Assembly: GCA_937982065.1 (NCBI GenBank)
Contig: CALJMO010000023.1
Coordinates: 1 to 13,259, forward strand
From: an uncultured Collinsella sp.
GTDB taxonomy: Bacteria > Actinomycetota > Coriobacteriia > Coriobacteriales > Coriobacteriaceae
Reading direction: 5' to 3'
DNA length: 13,259 nucleotides
In this document: piece by piece, positions 7,111-13,259 of the stretch
Layout: each line of letters opens with the position of its first letter
Position numbering within the stretch: the stretch's first letter is position 1
Notes under the pieces: generated by a model
What the model was told of the DNA's origin: nothing
The model's input: only the letters and a program-made list of their open reading frames with translations
Databases searched by the model: none
Translations under genes and position numbers: made by a program

Positions 7111-8187
7111 ATGAAAATCGGAACGATTACTTTCCACGGCGCGATGAACTTCGGATCTGCGCTCCAGTCTTATGCGCTTCAAGTGGTTTTGGAAAACATG
7201 GGACATGAAGTGCAAATTATCGATTATCGTTCTCGGGATTATGAGCAGTATAAGCTGCTTCAGCCCCGACATCCAAAGGCAACGCTTCGAACATTGCGCT
7301 GTTTGAATAGGTATTTGTCAAGAAAGACTGCATTCGAAGGTTTTTCCAAAAAATATTTCGGCATGACGAAGAAGTCTTATCACTGGCAAAATGAAGAGGA
7401 GATGTGCGAGCTTGCGGATCAGTTTGATTGCTTTATTTGTGGTAGCGATCAAATTTGGAATCTCGATTGTACACAAGGTGTTGTTGGTCCCTATTTCCTT
7501 TCATTCGCTGGAGATAGACGTCGAGTCGCTTACGCTCCCAGTCTTGCGCACACTTTCTTTAGACCTGAGAATTTTGATGAACAGCTTGTATCCAAGTTGC
7601 TCTCAAGGTTTGATTTCCTGTCTGTTCGCGAGGAGGAGACGGTTCCGTTATTTCAGCCCCTTGTCGATGCGCCTATAGATGTTGTCTTAGATCCCACACT
7701 TTTGTTGGAGTCTGACGACTACGCAGATATGGCATCAAAAGATGTTTTGCAGGGTGAATATATATTTATGTATCTACTACGCGAGTGCCCCGAACTTATT
7801 GAGAGCACCGTCGCGATGGCGGAAGCAACGGGCATGAAGGTTGCTTACATATCTGATAAAAACCTAGATATCCCAAATTCAATTAACCTGTTTGGTGTTG
7901 GCCCTGAGGAGTTCGTTTCGCTTATTGCGCACGCAAGCCTTATTCTTACCAATTCCTTTCATGCGACCGTATTCTCGATTCTCTTTCATAAGCCCTTCCG
8001 CGTGTATGCAACAGATAAGTCTGGTGCGCGTATGCGCGACTTGCTGAGTAATATCGGGCTGTCTGACCGTTGCGTCGATGTTATGTGCGTCGACGATATT
8101 GCCCCTTGTGACTGGAGTGGCGTGGACTCTCGCCTGGATTTTCTGCGGGAGCATTCCTGGGCTTATCTTAGAAAGGCGCTTTCGTAA
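7111..8187 (+). CDS. Polysaccharide pyruvyl transferase family protein
   Basis: A 358-residue protein of the polysaccharide pyruvyl transferase family (CsaB/WcaK type), which in characterised members transfers the enolpyruvyl group of phosphoenolpyruvate to form a ketal on a sugar. Signatures seen are GTITFHGAMNFGSALQSYALQ (residues 4-24), CGSDQIWN (110-117), SVREEE (171-176), DPTLLL (194-199) and NSFHATVFSILFHKPF (281-296). It starts with ATG at 7111, with ACAGGAA about 11 bases before it. Its TAA overlaps the flippase ATG by one base (TAATG). In gut bacteria this family is often found with the iron-sulfur protein type encoded at 9603-10844. Many such members have no measured activity, so actual pyruvylation is an inference. 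Confidence 0.83.
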   Translation: MKIGTITFHGAMNFGSALQSYALQVVLENMGHEVQIIDYRSRDYEQYKLLQPRHPKATLRTLRCLNRYLSRKTAFEGFSKKYFGMTKKSYHWQNEEEMCELADQFDCFICGSDQIWNLDCTQGVVGPYFLSFAGDRRRVAYAPSLAHTFFRPENFDEQLVSKLLSRFDFLSVREEETVPLFQPLVDAPIDVVLDPTLLLESDDYADMASKDVLQGEYIFMYLLRECPELIESTVAMAEATGMKVAYISDKNLDIPNSINLFGVGPEEFVSLIAHASLILTNSFHATVFSILFHKPFRVYATDKSGARMRDLLSNIGLSDRCVDVMCVDDIAPCDWSGVDSRLDFLREHSWAYLRKALS

Positions 8188-9590
8188 TGGGGGAGACGCG
8201 TCGACTTATTAAGAACACTGGCATTATTGCGGTGGGAGGAATGGCAACCAAGCTTGTCTCGTTTCTTCTGCTGCCGCTCTATACCTCAGTTCTTTCCACT
8301 GGCGACTATGGTACCGTCGACTACATCAACACTATCGCCCTGTTCTGCGTTCCTGCTGTCTCCCTACTTATGGATGAAGCGCTGTTTCGGTTCCTCATCG
8401 ACTGTCGCACCGATGGTGATCGGTCTAAGGCCGTGACCGCGTCTTGCGCTGTTCTTCTTGCTGGCTGCGCGTGCTTTGCGGTCTTGGCGATTCTGGTCTG
8501 GTTGCTATTTAGGCCAGAAAATCTTGGCTGGGTCGTGGGCCTTGTTGTCGCTGGCGCGCTTCTGCAGATGGCTTCTGCGGTCCTACGTGGTTTCGGGGAT
8601 ACCGTGGGTTACTCCGTCATGAATTTCGCTGCGAGCGCTCTTACCATCGTGCTAAACGTTCTGTTTATCGCTGTTCTGCGTTGGGGCGTTGTGGGCATGC
8701 TTTCCGCCACGGTTATTGCGCAGGGCGGTGTTGCCCTCGTGTTCATGGTCATGCGGAAGCTCTGGCGCTATATCGATCCGTCGGCTTTCTCCATTTCCTA
8801 TGCTCGAGACCTCCTGCGGTATTCCTTTCCGCTCATTCCCAACAAGGTTTCCTGGACTATTAACAACCTGCTAGACAGGCTGATTATCATGAATACGCTC
8901 GGTGCTTCTGCCGCCGGCGTGTACGCCGTCTCTTACAAGTTCCCCGGTGTCATGGACCAGGTGTACGGCTTCTTCTATCAATCTTGGAAGGAGAGCTCGG
9001 CGCGTGCCCTCAACTCCGATGAGGACGAGTCGACTTTCTATAACTCTGTGTATCGTGCGCTAAGGCGTTTCATGATGAGCGTCGTTCTGCTTATGTCTGC
9101 GCTTATGCCCCTCGTGTACGGCATCCTGATTAAGGGTTCATTCGGTGAGGGCCTGCTTTATGTGCCGATATTGCTCCTGGCGACGTACTTCAGCAACATC
9201 TCCGGCTTTTACGGTGGCATCTTTACCGCACATAAGGAAACCGGAATTATGGGTACTACCACTGCGGTGTCTGCAGCCCTTTGCGCCGTTCTGTGTGTTG
9301 TGTTGATTCCGCACTTCGGTCTTTATGGTGCATCTGTTGCAACGCTCTTGGCGATGATCGTGGTTAATGAGTACCGCAGAATTAAGGTCGCTAAGTTTAC
9401 GAAGCTTGTCGAAGACCGAGTTGAGCAGGTTTGGACTTTAGTTTCAATTGCCGGCGTGTTCGTTTTTTATTATCTGTCCGCCTACGGTGCGGGCATCTGG
9501 AGCGCTATCGCCTGCCTGGCAATTGCGCTGGTTTTTTCCGTTTACATGAATGCCGATATCCTGCGTAAGATTGTTTCGGCTCGTAAATAG
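8187..9590 (+). CDS. Wzx-type lipid-linked oligosaccharide flippase
   Basis: A 467-residue membrane protein of the MOP superfamily (polysaccharide transport, Wzx/RfbX-like) with about 12 to 14 hydrophobic helices. It would flip the undecaprenyl-linked repeat unit to the outer face for polymerisation. The opening RRLIKNTGIIAVGGMATKL followed by SFLLLPLYTSVLSTGDYG is typical, as is the loop near SFPLIPNKVSWTINNLLDRLII before the central helices. The ATG overlaps the preceding stop (TAATG) with AAAGG at 8172-8176. Composition is richer in GC (35 of 60 in 8401-8460) than the upstream glycosyltransferases, so the flippase and the next gene may be a more stable part of the locus. Confidence 0.9.
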   Translation: MGETRRLIKNTGIIAVGGMATKLVSFLLLPLYTSVLSTGDYGTVDYINTIALFCVPAVSLLMDEALFRFLIDCRTDGDRSKAVTASCAVLLAGCACFAVLAILVWLLFRPENLGWVVGLVVAGALLQMASAVLRGFGDTVGYSVMNFAASALTIVLNVLFIAVLRWGVVGMLSATVIAQGGVALVFMVMRKLWRYIDPSAFSISYARDLLRYSFPLIPNKVSWTINNLLDRLIIMNTLGASAAGVYAVSYKFPGVMDQVYGFFYQSWKESSARALNSDEDESTFYNSVYRALRRFMMSVVLLMSALMPLVYGILIKGSFGEGLLYVPILLLATYFSNISGFYGGIFTAHKETGIMGTTTAVSAALCAVLCVVLIPHFGLYGASVATLLAMIVVNEYRRIKVAKFTKLVEDRVEQVWTLVSIAGVFVFYYLSAYGAGIWSAIACLAIALVFSVYMNADILRKIVSARK

Positions 9591-9602
9591 GGGGATAACT
9601 GC

Positions 9603-10844
9603 ATGTCTACCGTGAAAAGGGGCGAAGTTCCCACGCTGTTTGAGTCGCCATCGCATTGCTGCGGATGCGGGGCGTGTGCCGCTTGTTGCCCAAAAAGCGC
9701 CATCTCCATGTCTGAGGGTAAGGATGGGTTTGTTCTTCCCGCAATTGATAGCGATCTCTGTATCGGCTGCGGCGCGTGCACGAGGGCGTGCGGCCTCAAC
9801 CGGGGGATAGGCTCTAATTCCGCTGGACCGTTCTTTGCCGCTGCCGGTAGGGACGATGTCTCGGAGTCCGCTTCCGGCGGAGTTTTCGGCGCCGTTGCGC
9901 GTGAGCATATTTCTTCTGGCGGGGTCGCATACGGTGCTGCCTATGAGCGCGAGGGGAATACTCTTCGAGTGTTGCATCGTCGTGCTGTGAGTGTTGTTGA
10001 GCTTCGCCCGCTTCTCAACTCAAAATATGTCCAGAGCGACGCCGGAGCTTGCTTTGCCGACGTGAAGGCGGACCTTCGTGATGGAAGGCGGGTCTTGTTC
10101 TGCGGAACGCCTTGCCAGGTCGCCGGCCTTAGGGGTTTCCTCGGGCACGATTATGAGGGCCTTACAACTATTGACCTGGTCTGTCACGGTGTCCCTTCCG
10201 GCCGCATGTTCGCTGACTGCGTTGAGGACTATGGCAAACAGCTTGGGTCTCCCGTGGTTGATTTCCGGTTTAGGTGCAAGCGTGAGGGGTGGGGTCACTC
10301 CCTTCTTCTTCTTCTTCTTCTTGAGGACGGAAGAGAGGTGACCATTCCTGCGGCGAAATCCCCCTACTACGACATGTTCTTGAACCTTAAGACGCTTCGC
10401 GATAGTTGCTATAGGTGTCCCTATGCGGGCCGATTCCGTGCTGGCGATCTTACCATCGGTGACTTTTGGGGTGTTGATGTCAACAGACCTGACGTTCTGG
10501 AAGATGCCGAGAAGTTTAATCAAATGAAGGGCGTTTCATGTCTGCTCGTGAATAATAATCACGGCAAAGAGTTTGTTGAATCTAGTGGCGCTTTGGACTT
10601 ATATCCTGTTCAATTTGAGGATATCGCCAAAGGAAATGATCAGCTTCATCACCCGAGCGTCCTTCCTAAGGACAGGCATTTTTATATTGACGCTTTTGCT
10701 GAAGGTGGTTGGCGTGCCGTGGAGCGGACGTATAAAAAGCGAGATCGCGGAATTGTTTTTTATACAAAAACGCTTGTAAAAAGGTATCTCCTCAAACCAT
10801 TTCGGAAAATTATTAAAACTTTTTTGAAAGGTCTTGCAGACTAG
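9603..10844 (+). CDS. Iron-sulfur protein of the coenzyme F420 hydrogenase/dehydrogenase beta-subunit family
   Basis: A 413-residue protein with two ferredoxin-type 4Fe-4S motifs, C19-x2-C22-x2-C25-x3-C29-P and C53-x2-C56-x2-C59-x3-C63. They are followed by the FrhB-like domain with SGGVFGA (about 92-98), LFCGTPCQVAGL and DLVCHGVPS, and by SCYRCPYAGRFRAGDLTIGDFWG. Family members bind flavin and pass electrons in archaea and some bacteria. This glycan-locus subgroup has no known substrate, and nothing here suggests F420 itself is used. A redox modification of the repeat unit is only a guess. Residues 234-240 are seven leucines encoded by a CTT repeat. The last 35 residues are strongly basic and could bind the membrane. 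GGGGGAT follows the flippase stop as ribosome site. The stop TAG overlaps the convergent gene's stop. Confidence 0.82.
   Translation: MSTVKRGEVPTLFESPSHCCGCGACAACCPKSAISMSEGKDGFVLPAIDSDLCIGCGACTRACGLNRGIGSNSAGPFFAAAGRDDVSESASGGVFGAVAREHISSGGVAYGAAYEREGNTLRVLHRRAVSVVELRPLLNSKYVQSDAGACFADVKADLRDGRRVLFCGTPCQVAGLRGFLGHDYEGLTTIDLVCHGVPSGRMFADCVEDYGKQLGSPVVDFRFRCKREGWGHSLLLLLLLEDGREVTIPAAKSPYYDMFLNLKTLRDSCYRCPYAGRFRAGDLTIGDFWGVDVNRPDVLEDAEKFNQMKGVSCLLVNNNHGKEFVESSGALDLYPVQFEDIAKGNDQLHHPSVLPKDRHFYIDAFAEGGWRAVERTYKKRDRGIVFYTKTLVKRYLLKPFRKIIKTFLKGLAD
10302..10322 (+). repeat. Trinucleotide microsatellite, seven CTT units, in frame
   Basis: Seven perfect CTT units encode seven consecutive leucines inside the iron-sulfur protein. 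The family usually has a strand here ending in EDGRE, as this one does (EDGREV). Unit gain or loss would keep the frame and only lengthen a hydrophobic stretch. All seven codons being the same CTT, in a gene that uses several leucine codons, points to slippage expansion. Confidence 0.85.
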
Positions 10845-12733
10845 GTAAGGATCCACGCCTGGGCGGGCCCCGCGTTGGGCTCGTAGAGCCATACCGTGTT
10901 GCCCTCCGAGGTCCGCTGCCCCCGGTCGTCCAGCGCCAGCCCGGAGGCGGACGTGAATGAGTAGCGGCCTCCGCCCAGTGCCGAGACGCGCCACAGCTGC
11001 GAGGCGGAGCCGTCCGCCTCGGCCAGCACCGCCCGGTTGCCCGACTCGGTAAGCATCAGGCCGCCCGAGGAGACCCTGTAGAGGCCCGTCGCCCCGTCGC
11101 GCTCGAGGGAGAGGGCGCCAGCGCCCGAGGACAGCGAGCAGCCCGACGCGGAGGCCGCCACGGCCATCCGGGCGTCGAGGGAGGCCGCGACGCGGTAGGG
11201 GCCGTCCTCGATGACCTTCTCTAATGCTGCGTTTTTGTATTCAGCTTTCAGGTCGTACCTAGTGCTCCATTTGCTGTTCGATTCCTTGATGACGTTTGAT
11301 GCCGCAGTAAGCTCAACCTTGGAGCCACCAGCCTTCCACTCCCTCAGATTCATCGCATAAGCAACAATCCCGTTCTGAATCCCCGAGATGCTCGGCGGGA
11401 AGGACTGGTTGTCGGCATCGATAGAAAAGCTCTCTTTCTTGGCATCCAAGTGCTGCTGAATGCGGTCGGCATACTTCTCTGCCCATTCATCGGCCTTGCC
11501 GTTTCGCACAAAGTAATTGTTGGAAAAGTCGGTCGAGCGGTAGACGTAGTCGTCCTTTTGGTAGTTTGCCGTGTGGTCGGAGTGGGCGATTGCCATGAGC
11601 TCGTCGGTCAGGCCAAAGTACAGATGGCGCTGGTCCAGGTCTCCGTACCAGTTGTCGCTGGTGTCGTCCCAGGTTAGGTCCATCTGGCACCATTTGCCGT
11701 TGATCTTTACGGCGTTCCACGTGTGGCCGTTGCCGGTGATGCGGCCGTTGGCGATGCCCGCTGCGTTAAGGAGCTTGGAGTAGATGCGCTGGTAGCTCTC
11801 GCAGGTGCCCTGGTGGCGCGTGAGGCCGCTTTCGGCCGAGCACCAGTTGAGGCTGTGGTCGTACTCCAGCTGGTCGAGCGTCCAGTCGTGGAGCCACAGC
11901 GCCATGTCGTATTCCGAGCCGTCTGTCTCTTGCCTGCACAGGTCCACGGCGTCGTTGACGATCTGCGTGACGCTTGGGCGGGCGGAGTCGTTTACGGTCA
12001 CCTCCGCCGTGGTGCGCAGGTAGTAGATCCCCTTGTCGTTTTGGGGGTCGTTTCTGTCATTGTCCATAAAGTAGAAGTAGATGCGGTACGTGCCCGATGC
12101 CGTGAAGTCAAAGGTAAAGTCGTGGCCCGCGGTGCCCAGGCTGTGGTAGCTGGCCCATGCCGGGCGCGACGGGTCGCAGACGCTTTCCTGGCTGCCGCCG
12201 TCCCAATAGGTGGGCACGTCCATGCGCGCCTTGGCTTGGGACGAGCCGTTGGCTTGGGTTACGTGGAAGGTCGTCGCGGTACCCGCGGGGGCGTCGTTCC
12301 ACGAGACGGTGAAGGTGACGCCGTTTTGGGTTGCCGTGGCGGAGTGGGCGTAGGTGGTTTGTGACGTGATGGAGATTGCCTCGGGCGTGGGGTTGGTGCG
12401 GGCTCGGAGGGATGGGGTGGGGGCTGTGGTGGCCGCGCCGGTTGCGGCGGCGGTGCCGGGGGTGGCGGTGTCTGTGGTGTTGGCGTCCGCGGGGTCGGTC
12501 TGGCTGGTGCCGGTAGATGTTGCGGTGCTGTCCTCTGCGGAATCTGCTGTCGCATTTGTGTTGGTGCCGTCTTCAGCCTTGTCTGTGCCGCTGCTCGTGG
12601 CGTCGGCTTGCGCCTGCTGCTCGGTGGTCTCTTGGGGCTGAATTGCCTCCGCGATGGCTGCCATAGGCATCGTCGCGCCGACCATGGACGTGCACGCGAT
12701 CGCGCAGGACAGGTAGTAAAGGGGTCGTTTCAT
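10841..12733 (-). CDS. Secreted transglutaminase-like protein with C-terminal ricin-type domain
   Basis: A 630-residue exported protein, counted from the ATG whose codon is 12733-12731. GAGAGG lies seven bases upstream, and the signal peptide MKRPLYYLSCAIACTSM starts exactly there; the frame extends to a GTG at 12796, which is less likely. The signal ends near AIAEA (27-30). A Thr/Ala/Asp-rich linker spans about 33-118, a beta-rich region about 120-250, and a transglutaminase/protease-like core about 255-365. That core has a Cys-His-Asp triad: GTCESYQ (Cys311), GHTWN (His337) and MDLTW (Asp352). Residues about 508-630 form a ricin-type beta-trefoil with QLW (579-581) and QAW (625-627). No LPXTG or other anchor is seen. 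Its coding GC jumps at about residue 505. It may cross-link or cut surface proteins or bind glycans; that role is inferred. Confidence 0.85.
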   Translation of the reverse strand: MKRPLYYLSCAIACTSMVGATMPMAAIAEAIQPQETTEQQAQADATSSGTDKAEDGTNTNATADSAEDSTATSTGTSQTDPADANTTDTATPGTAAATGAATTAPTPSLRARTNPTPEAISITSQTTYAHSATATQNGVTFTVSWNDAPAGTATTFHVTQANGSSQAKARMDVPTYWDGGSQESVCDPSRPAWASYHSLGTAGHDFTFDFTASGTYRIYFYFMDNDRNDPQNDKGIYYLRTTAEVTVNDSARPSVTQIVNDAVDLCRQETDGSEYDMALWLHDWTLDQLEYDHSLNWCSAESGLTRHQGTCESYQRIYSKLLNAAGIANGRITGNGHTWNAVKINGKWCQMDLTWDDTSDNWYGDLDQRHLYFGLTDELMAIAHSDHTANYQKDDYVYRSTDFSNNYFVRNGKADEWAEKYADRIQQHLDAKKESFSIDADNQSFPPSISGIQNGIVAYAMNLREWKAGGSKVELTAASNVIKESNSKWSTRYDLKAEYKNAALEKVIEDGPYRVAASLDARMAVAASASGCSLSSGAGALSLERDGATGLYRVSSGGLMLTESGNRAVLAEADGSASQLWRVSALGGGRYSFTSASGLALDDRGQRTSEGNTVWLYEPNAGPAQAWILT

Positions 12734-12808
12734 AGCGGAGCCTCTCGGTGAGCAGCCAATAGGGTCCGAAGGTAGCTCCAGGCCAGCACTCCGCACATAT
12801 TTTATTGG

Positions 12809-12835
12809 GGATTATTTTACGGGAACCCCAGTCAA
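12809..12835 (-). promoter_or_regulatory. Candidate promoter of the transglutaminase-like gene
   Basis: On the minus strand TTGACT (12835-12830) lies 15 bases before TAATCC (12814-12809), leaving a leader of roughly 70 bases before the ATG at 12733. The -35 hexamer is good and the -10 and spacing are only fair. Between them GGGG (plus strand 12807-12810) faces CCCC (12826-12829) with two further A-T pairs after a bulge. This imperfect inverted repeat over the promoter could be an operator. Confidence 0.35.
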
Positions 12836-13108
12836 CATCAGCGAACTTTCTGGGGGATGTTGGGGAGGAGGAGGGGGAGCAGGCCCGCTTTAGTCCCCGG
12901 CGGCGCTCGGGCTCGTGCTAGGTTGGCTATAAGCGATGCGGCAACTCCAACATTAGACCGTCTTGCGCTTCTTCGAATCTTGGCGCCGAGGCCTCCAAAG
13001 GTCAGTTTGTGTCCGCGCCAGTAGTTAAACTTTAAGCAAAGTGACGCGAATGGACTTGTCATAAGTCTCATTCAGTGACTGTATCAACGGTGGGGGAGGG
13101 TTCATTGT

Positions 13109-13139
13109 GGCTGCAGGTAGGGATAACGTGCGCGCAGCC
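13109..13139. repeat. Inverted repeat, possible RNA stem
   Basis: GGCTGC (13109-13114) and GCAGCC (13134-13139) can form a 6-bp GC-rich stem with a 19-base loop, extendable by two wobble pairs outward. It lies eight bases before the larger hairpin at 13147 and is not followed by a T tract. It probably belongs to the same structured leader. Confidence 0.35.
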
Positions 13140-13146
13140 GTTACAT

Positions 13147-13233
13147 GGTTTCATCTTTAAAGAAAGGTGCTAAACCGGTATCAATCGTTCTGGTCGAAAG
13201 GAGATGTTAGCGCCGGGCGATTTTAGCCGCTAA
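13147..13233 (+). promoter_or_regulatory. Leader with mutually exclusive RNA stems, attenuator- or riboswitch-like
   Basis: Stem A: 13147-13158 pairs with 13163-13176 (12 pairs, one G-U, a two-base bulge CT, loop AAAG). Stem B: GGTGCTAA (13166-13173) pairs with TTAGCGCC (13207-13214), one wobble, continued by ACCGG (13174-13178) with CTGGT (13190-13194). This stem leaves AAAGGAG (13197-13203) unpaired in an internal bulge. Stem C: TTAGCG (13207-13212) pairs with CGCTAA (13228-13233). A and B share bases, and B and C share bases, so A plus C excludes B. This A/B/C switching layout is typical of attenuators and riboswitches. I match it to no known riboswitch class, and no T-tract terminator is inside the window. 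Confidence 0.4.
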
Positions 13234-13235
13234 TA

Positions 13236-13251
13236 GTCAAACGATTTTGAC
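13236..13251. repeat. Perfect 6-4-6 inverted repeat at the window edge
   Basis: GTCAAA (13236-13241) and TTTGAC (13246-13251) are perfect complements around the loop CGAT. At DNA level this has the size and symmetry of a repressor operator; at RNA level it is a weak hairpin. It follows the switching stems by only two bases. No further sequence is available to see what gene it precedes. Confidence 0.35.
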
Positions 13252-13259
13252 CAATCCCG

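Larger units (their letters stand above)
12797..13259. other. Intergenic region without a convincing gene
   Basis: These 463 bases hold the likely promoter of the minus-strand gene (12809-12835), a G-rich stretch on the plus strand (12852-12877), and an inverted repeat TGGCGC/GCGCCA (12981-12986 and 13015-13020). At the right edge several stems lie within 150 bases, described separately. A 77-codon minus-strand frame (13071-12838) has no ribosome site and a simple-repeat C terminus, and is not accepted as a gene. The right part is probably the 5' leader of a gene beyond the window. Confidence 0.5.

Noticed and set aside
10020..10523. A 167-codon minus-strand frame in the iron-sulfur gene
   Set aside because: It is antisense to a well-defined protein and contains a poly-lysine run that is just the CTT repeat read backwards.
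11723..12364. A 213-codon plus-strand frame opposite the transglutaminase-like gene
   Set aside because: It is a shadow created by the high GC third positions of the real gene; the product is Val/Ala/Arg-rich with no domain.
12852..12877. Possible G-quadruplex in the G-rich stretch
   Set aside because: Only three tracts of three or more G are present with two GG pairs between them, so a stable three-tetrad structure is not supported.
12838..13071. A 77-codon minus-strand frame upstream of the transglutaminase-like gene
   Set aside because: No ribosome site before the ATG, a Pro/Leu repeat tail coming from the G-rich tract, and no recognised motif. It is possibly a remnant but not supportable as a gene.
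1..13259. CRISPR arrays, tRNA or rRNA genes, transposase genes, IS ends
   Set aside because: I looked for regularly spaced repeats, cloverleaf-like sequences, conserved rRNA blocks and transposase motifs on both strands and saw none.

Overview
The window looks like an exopolysaccharide or capsule biosynthesis locus of a Gram-positive gut actinobacterium of the class Coriobacteriia; Collinsella is the most likely genus. This assignment is an inference. It rests on the gene mix (a NusG-paralogue antiterminator heading a Wzx/Wzy-type glycan operon, beside a secreted transglutaminase-like protein with a ricin-type domain), strong AGGAGG-type ribosome sites, and a GC-rich background broken by AT-rich glycosyltransferase genes. 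No marker gene or RNA gene is present to prove it.

Layout. Positions 1-176 hold the upstream leader of a LoaP/NusG-like antiterminator gene (177-767). A short leader (768-846) follows, with a run of eight G and a hairpin that carries a Shine-Dalgarno sequence. Then comes a co-directional operon of about 10 kb: initiating phosphoglycosyl transferase (about 847-1554), two family-2 glycosyltransferases (1555-2388, 2393-3385), a 55-codon unknown ORF (3411-3578), an EpsG/Wzy-type polymerase (3581-4696), a third family-2 glycosyltransferase (4689-5684), a patch of two tiny ORFs and a possible frameshift (5697-6072), a fourth family-2 glycosyltransferase (about 6073-7107), a polysaccharide pyruvyl transferase-family protein (7111-8187), a Wzx-type flippase (8187-9590) and an iron-sulfur protein of the F420 hydrogenase beta-subunit family (9603-10844). 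Genes are nearly back to back, with overlaps at 4689/4696 and 8187, so they are probably co-transcribed.

How they work together (inference from families): the phosphoglycosyl transferase places the first sugar phosphate on undecaprenyl phosphate, the four glycosyltransferases extend the repeat unit, the pyruvyl transferase-like protein and possibly the iron-sulfur protein modify it, the flippase moves it across the membrane and the EpsG-like protein polymerises it. The antiterminator would let RNA polymerase read through the long operon. Chain-length control, tyrosine kinase and nucleotide-sugar genes are not in the window.

The convergent minus-strand gene (12733-10841) encodes a secreted transglutaminase-like protein with a C-terminal ricin-type module of much higher GC. 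It meets the operon end-to-end, sharing the bases CTAG as both stop codons. The last 460 bases (12797-13259) have no convincing gene. They hold the likely promoter of the minus-strand gene and, at the right edge, stems that can pair in mutually exclusive ways, resembling an attenuator or riboswitch leader for a gene beyond the window.
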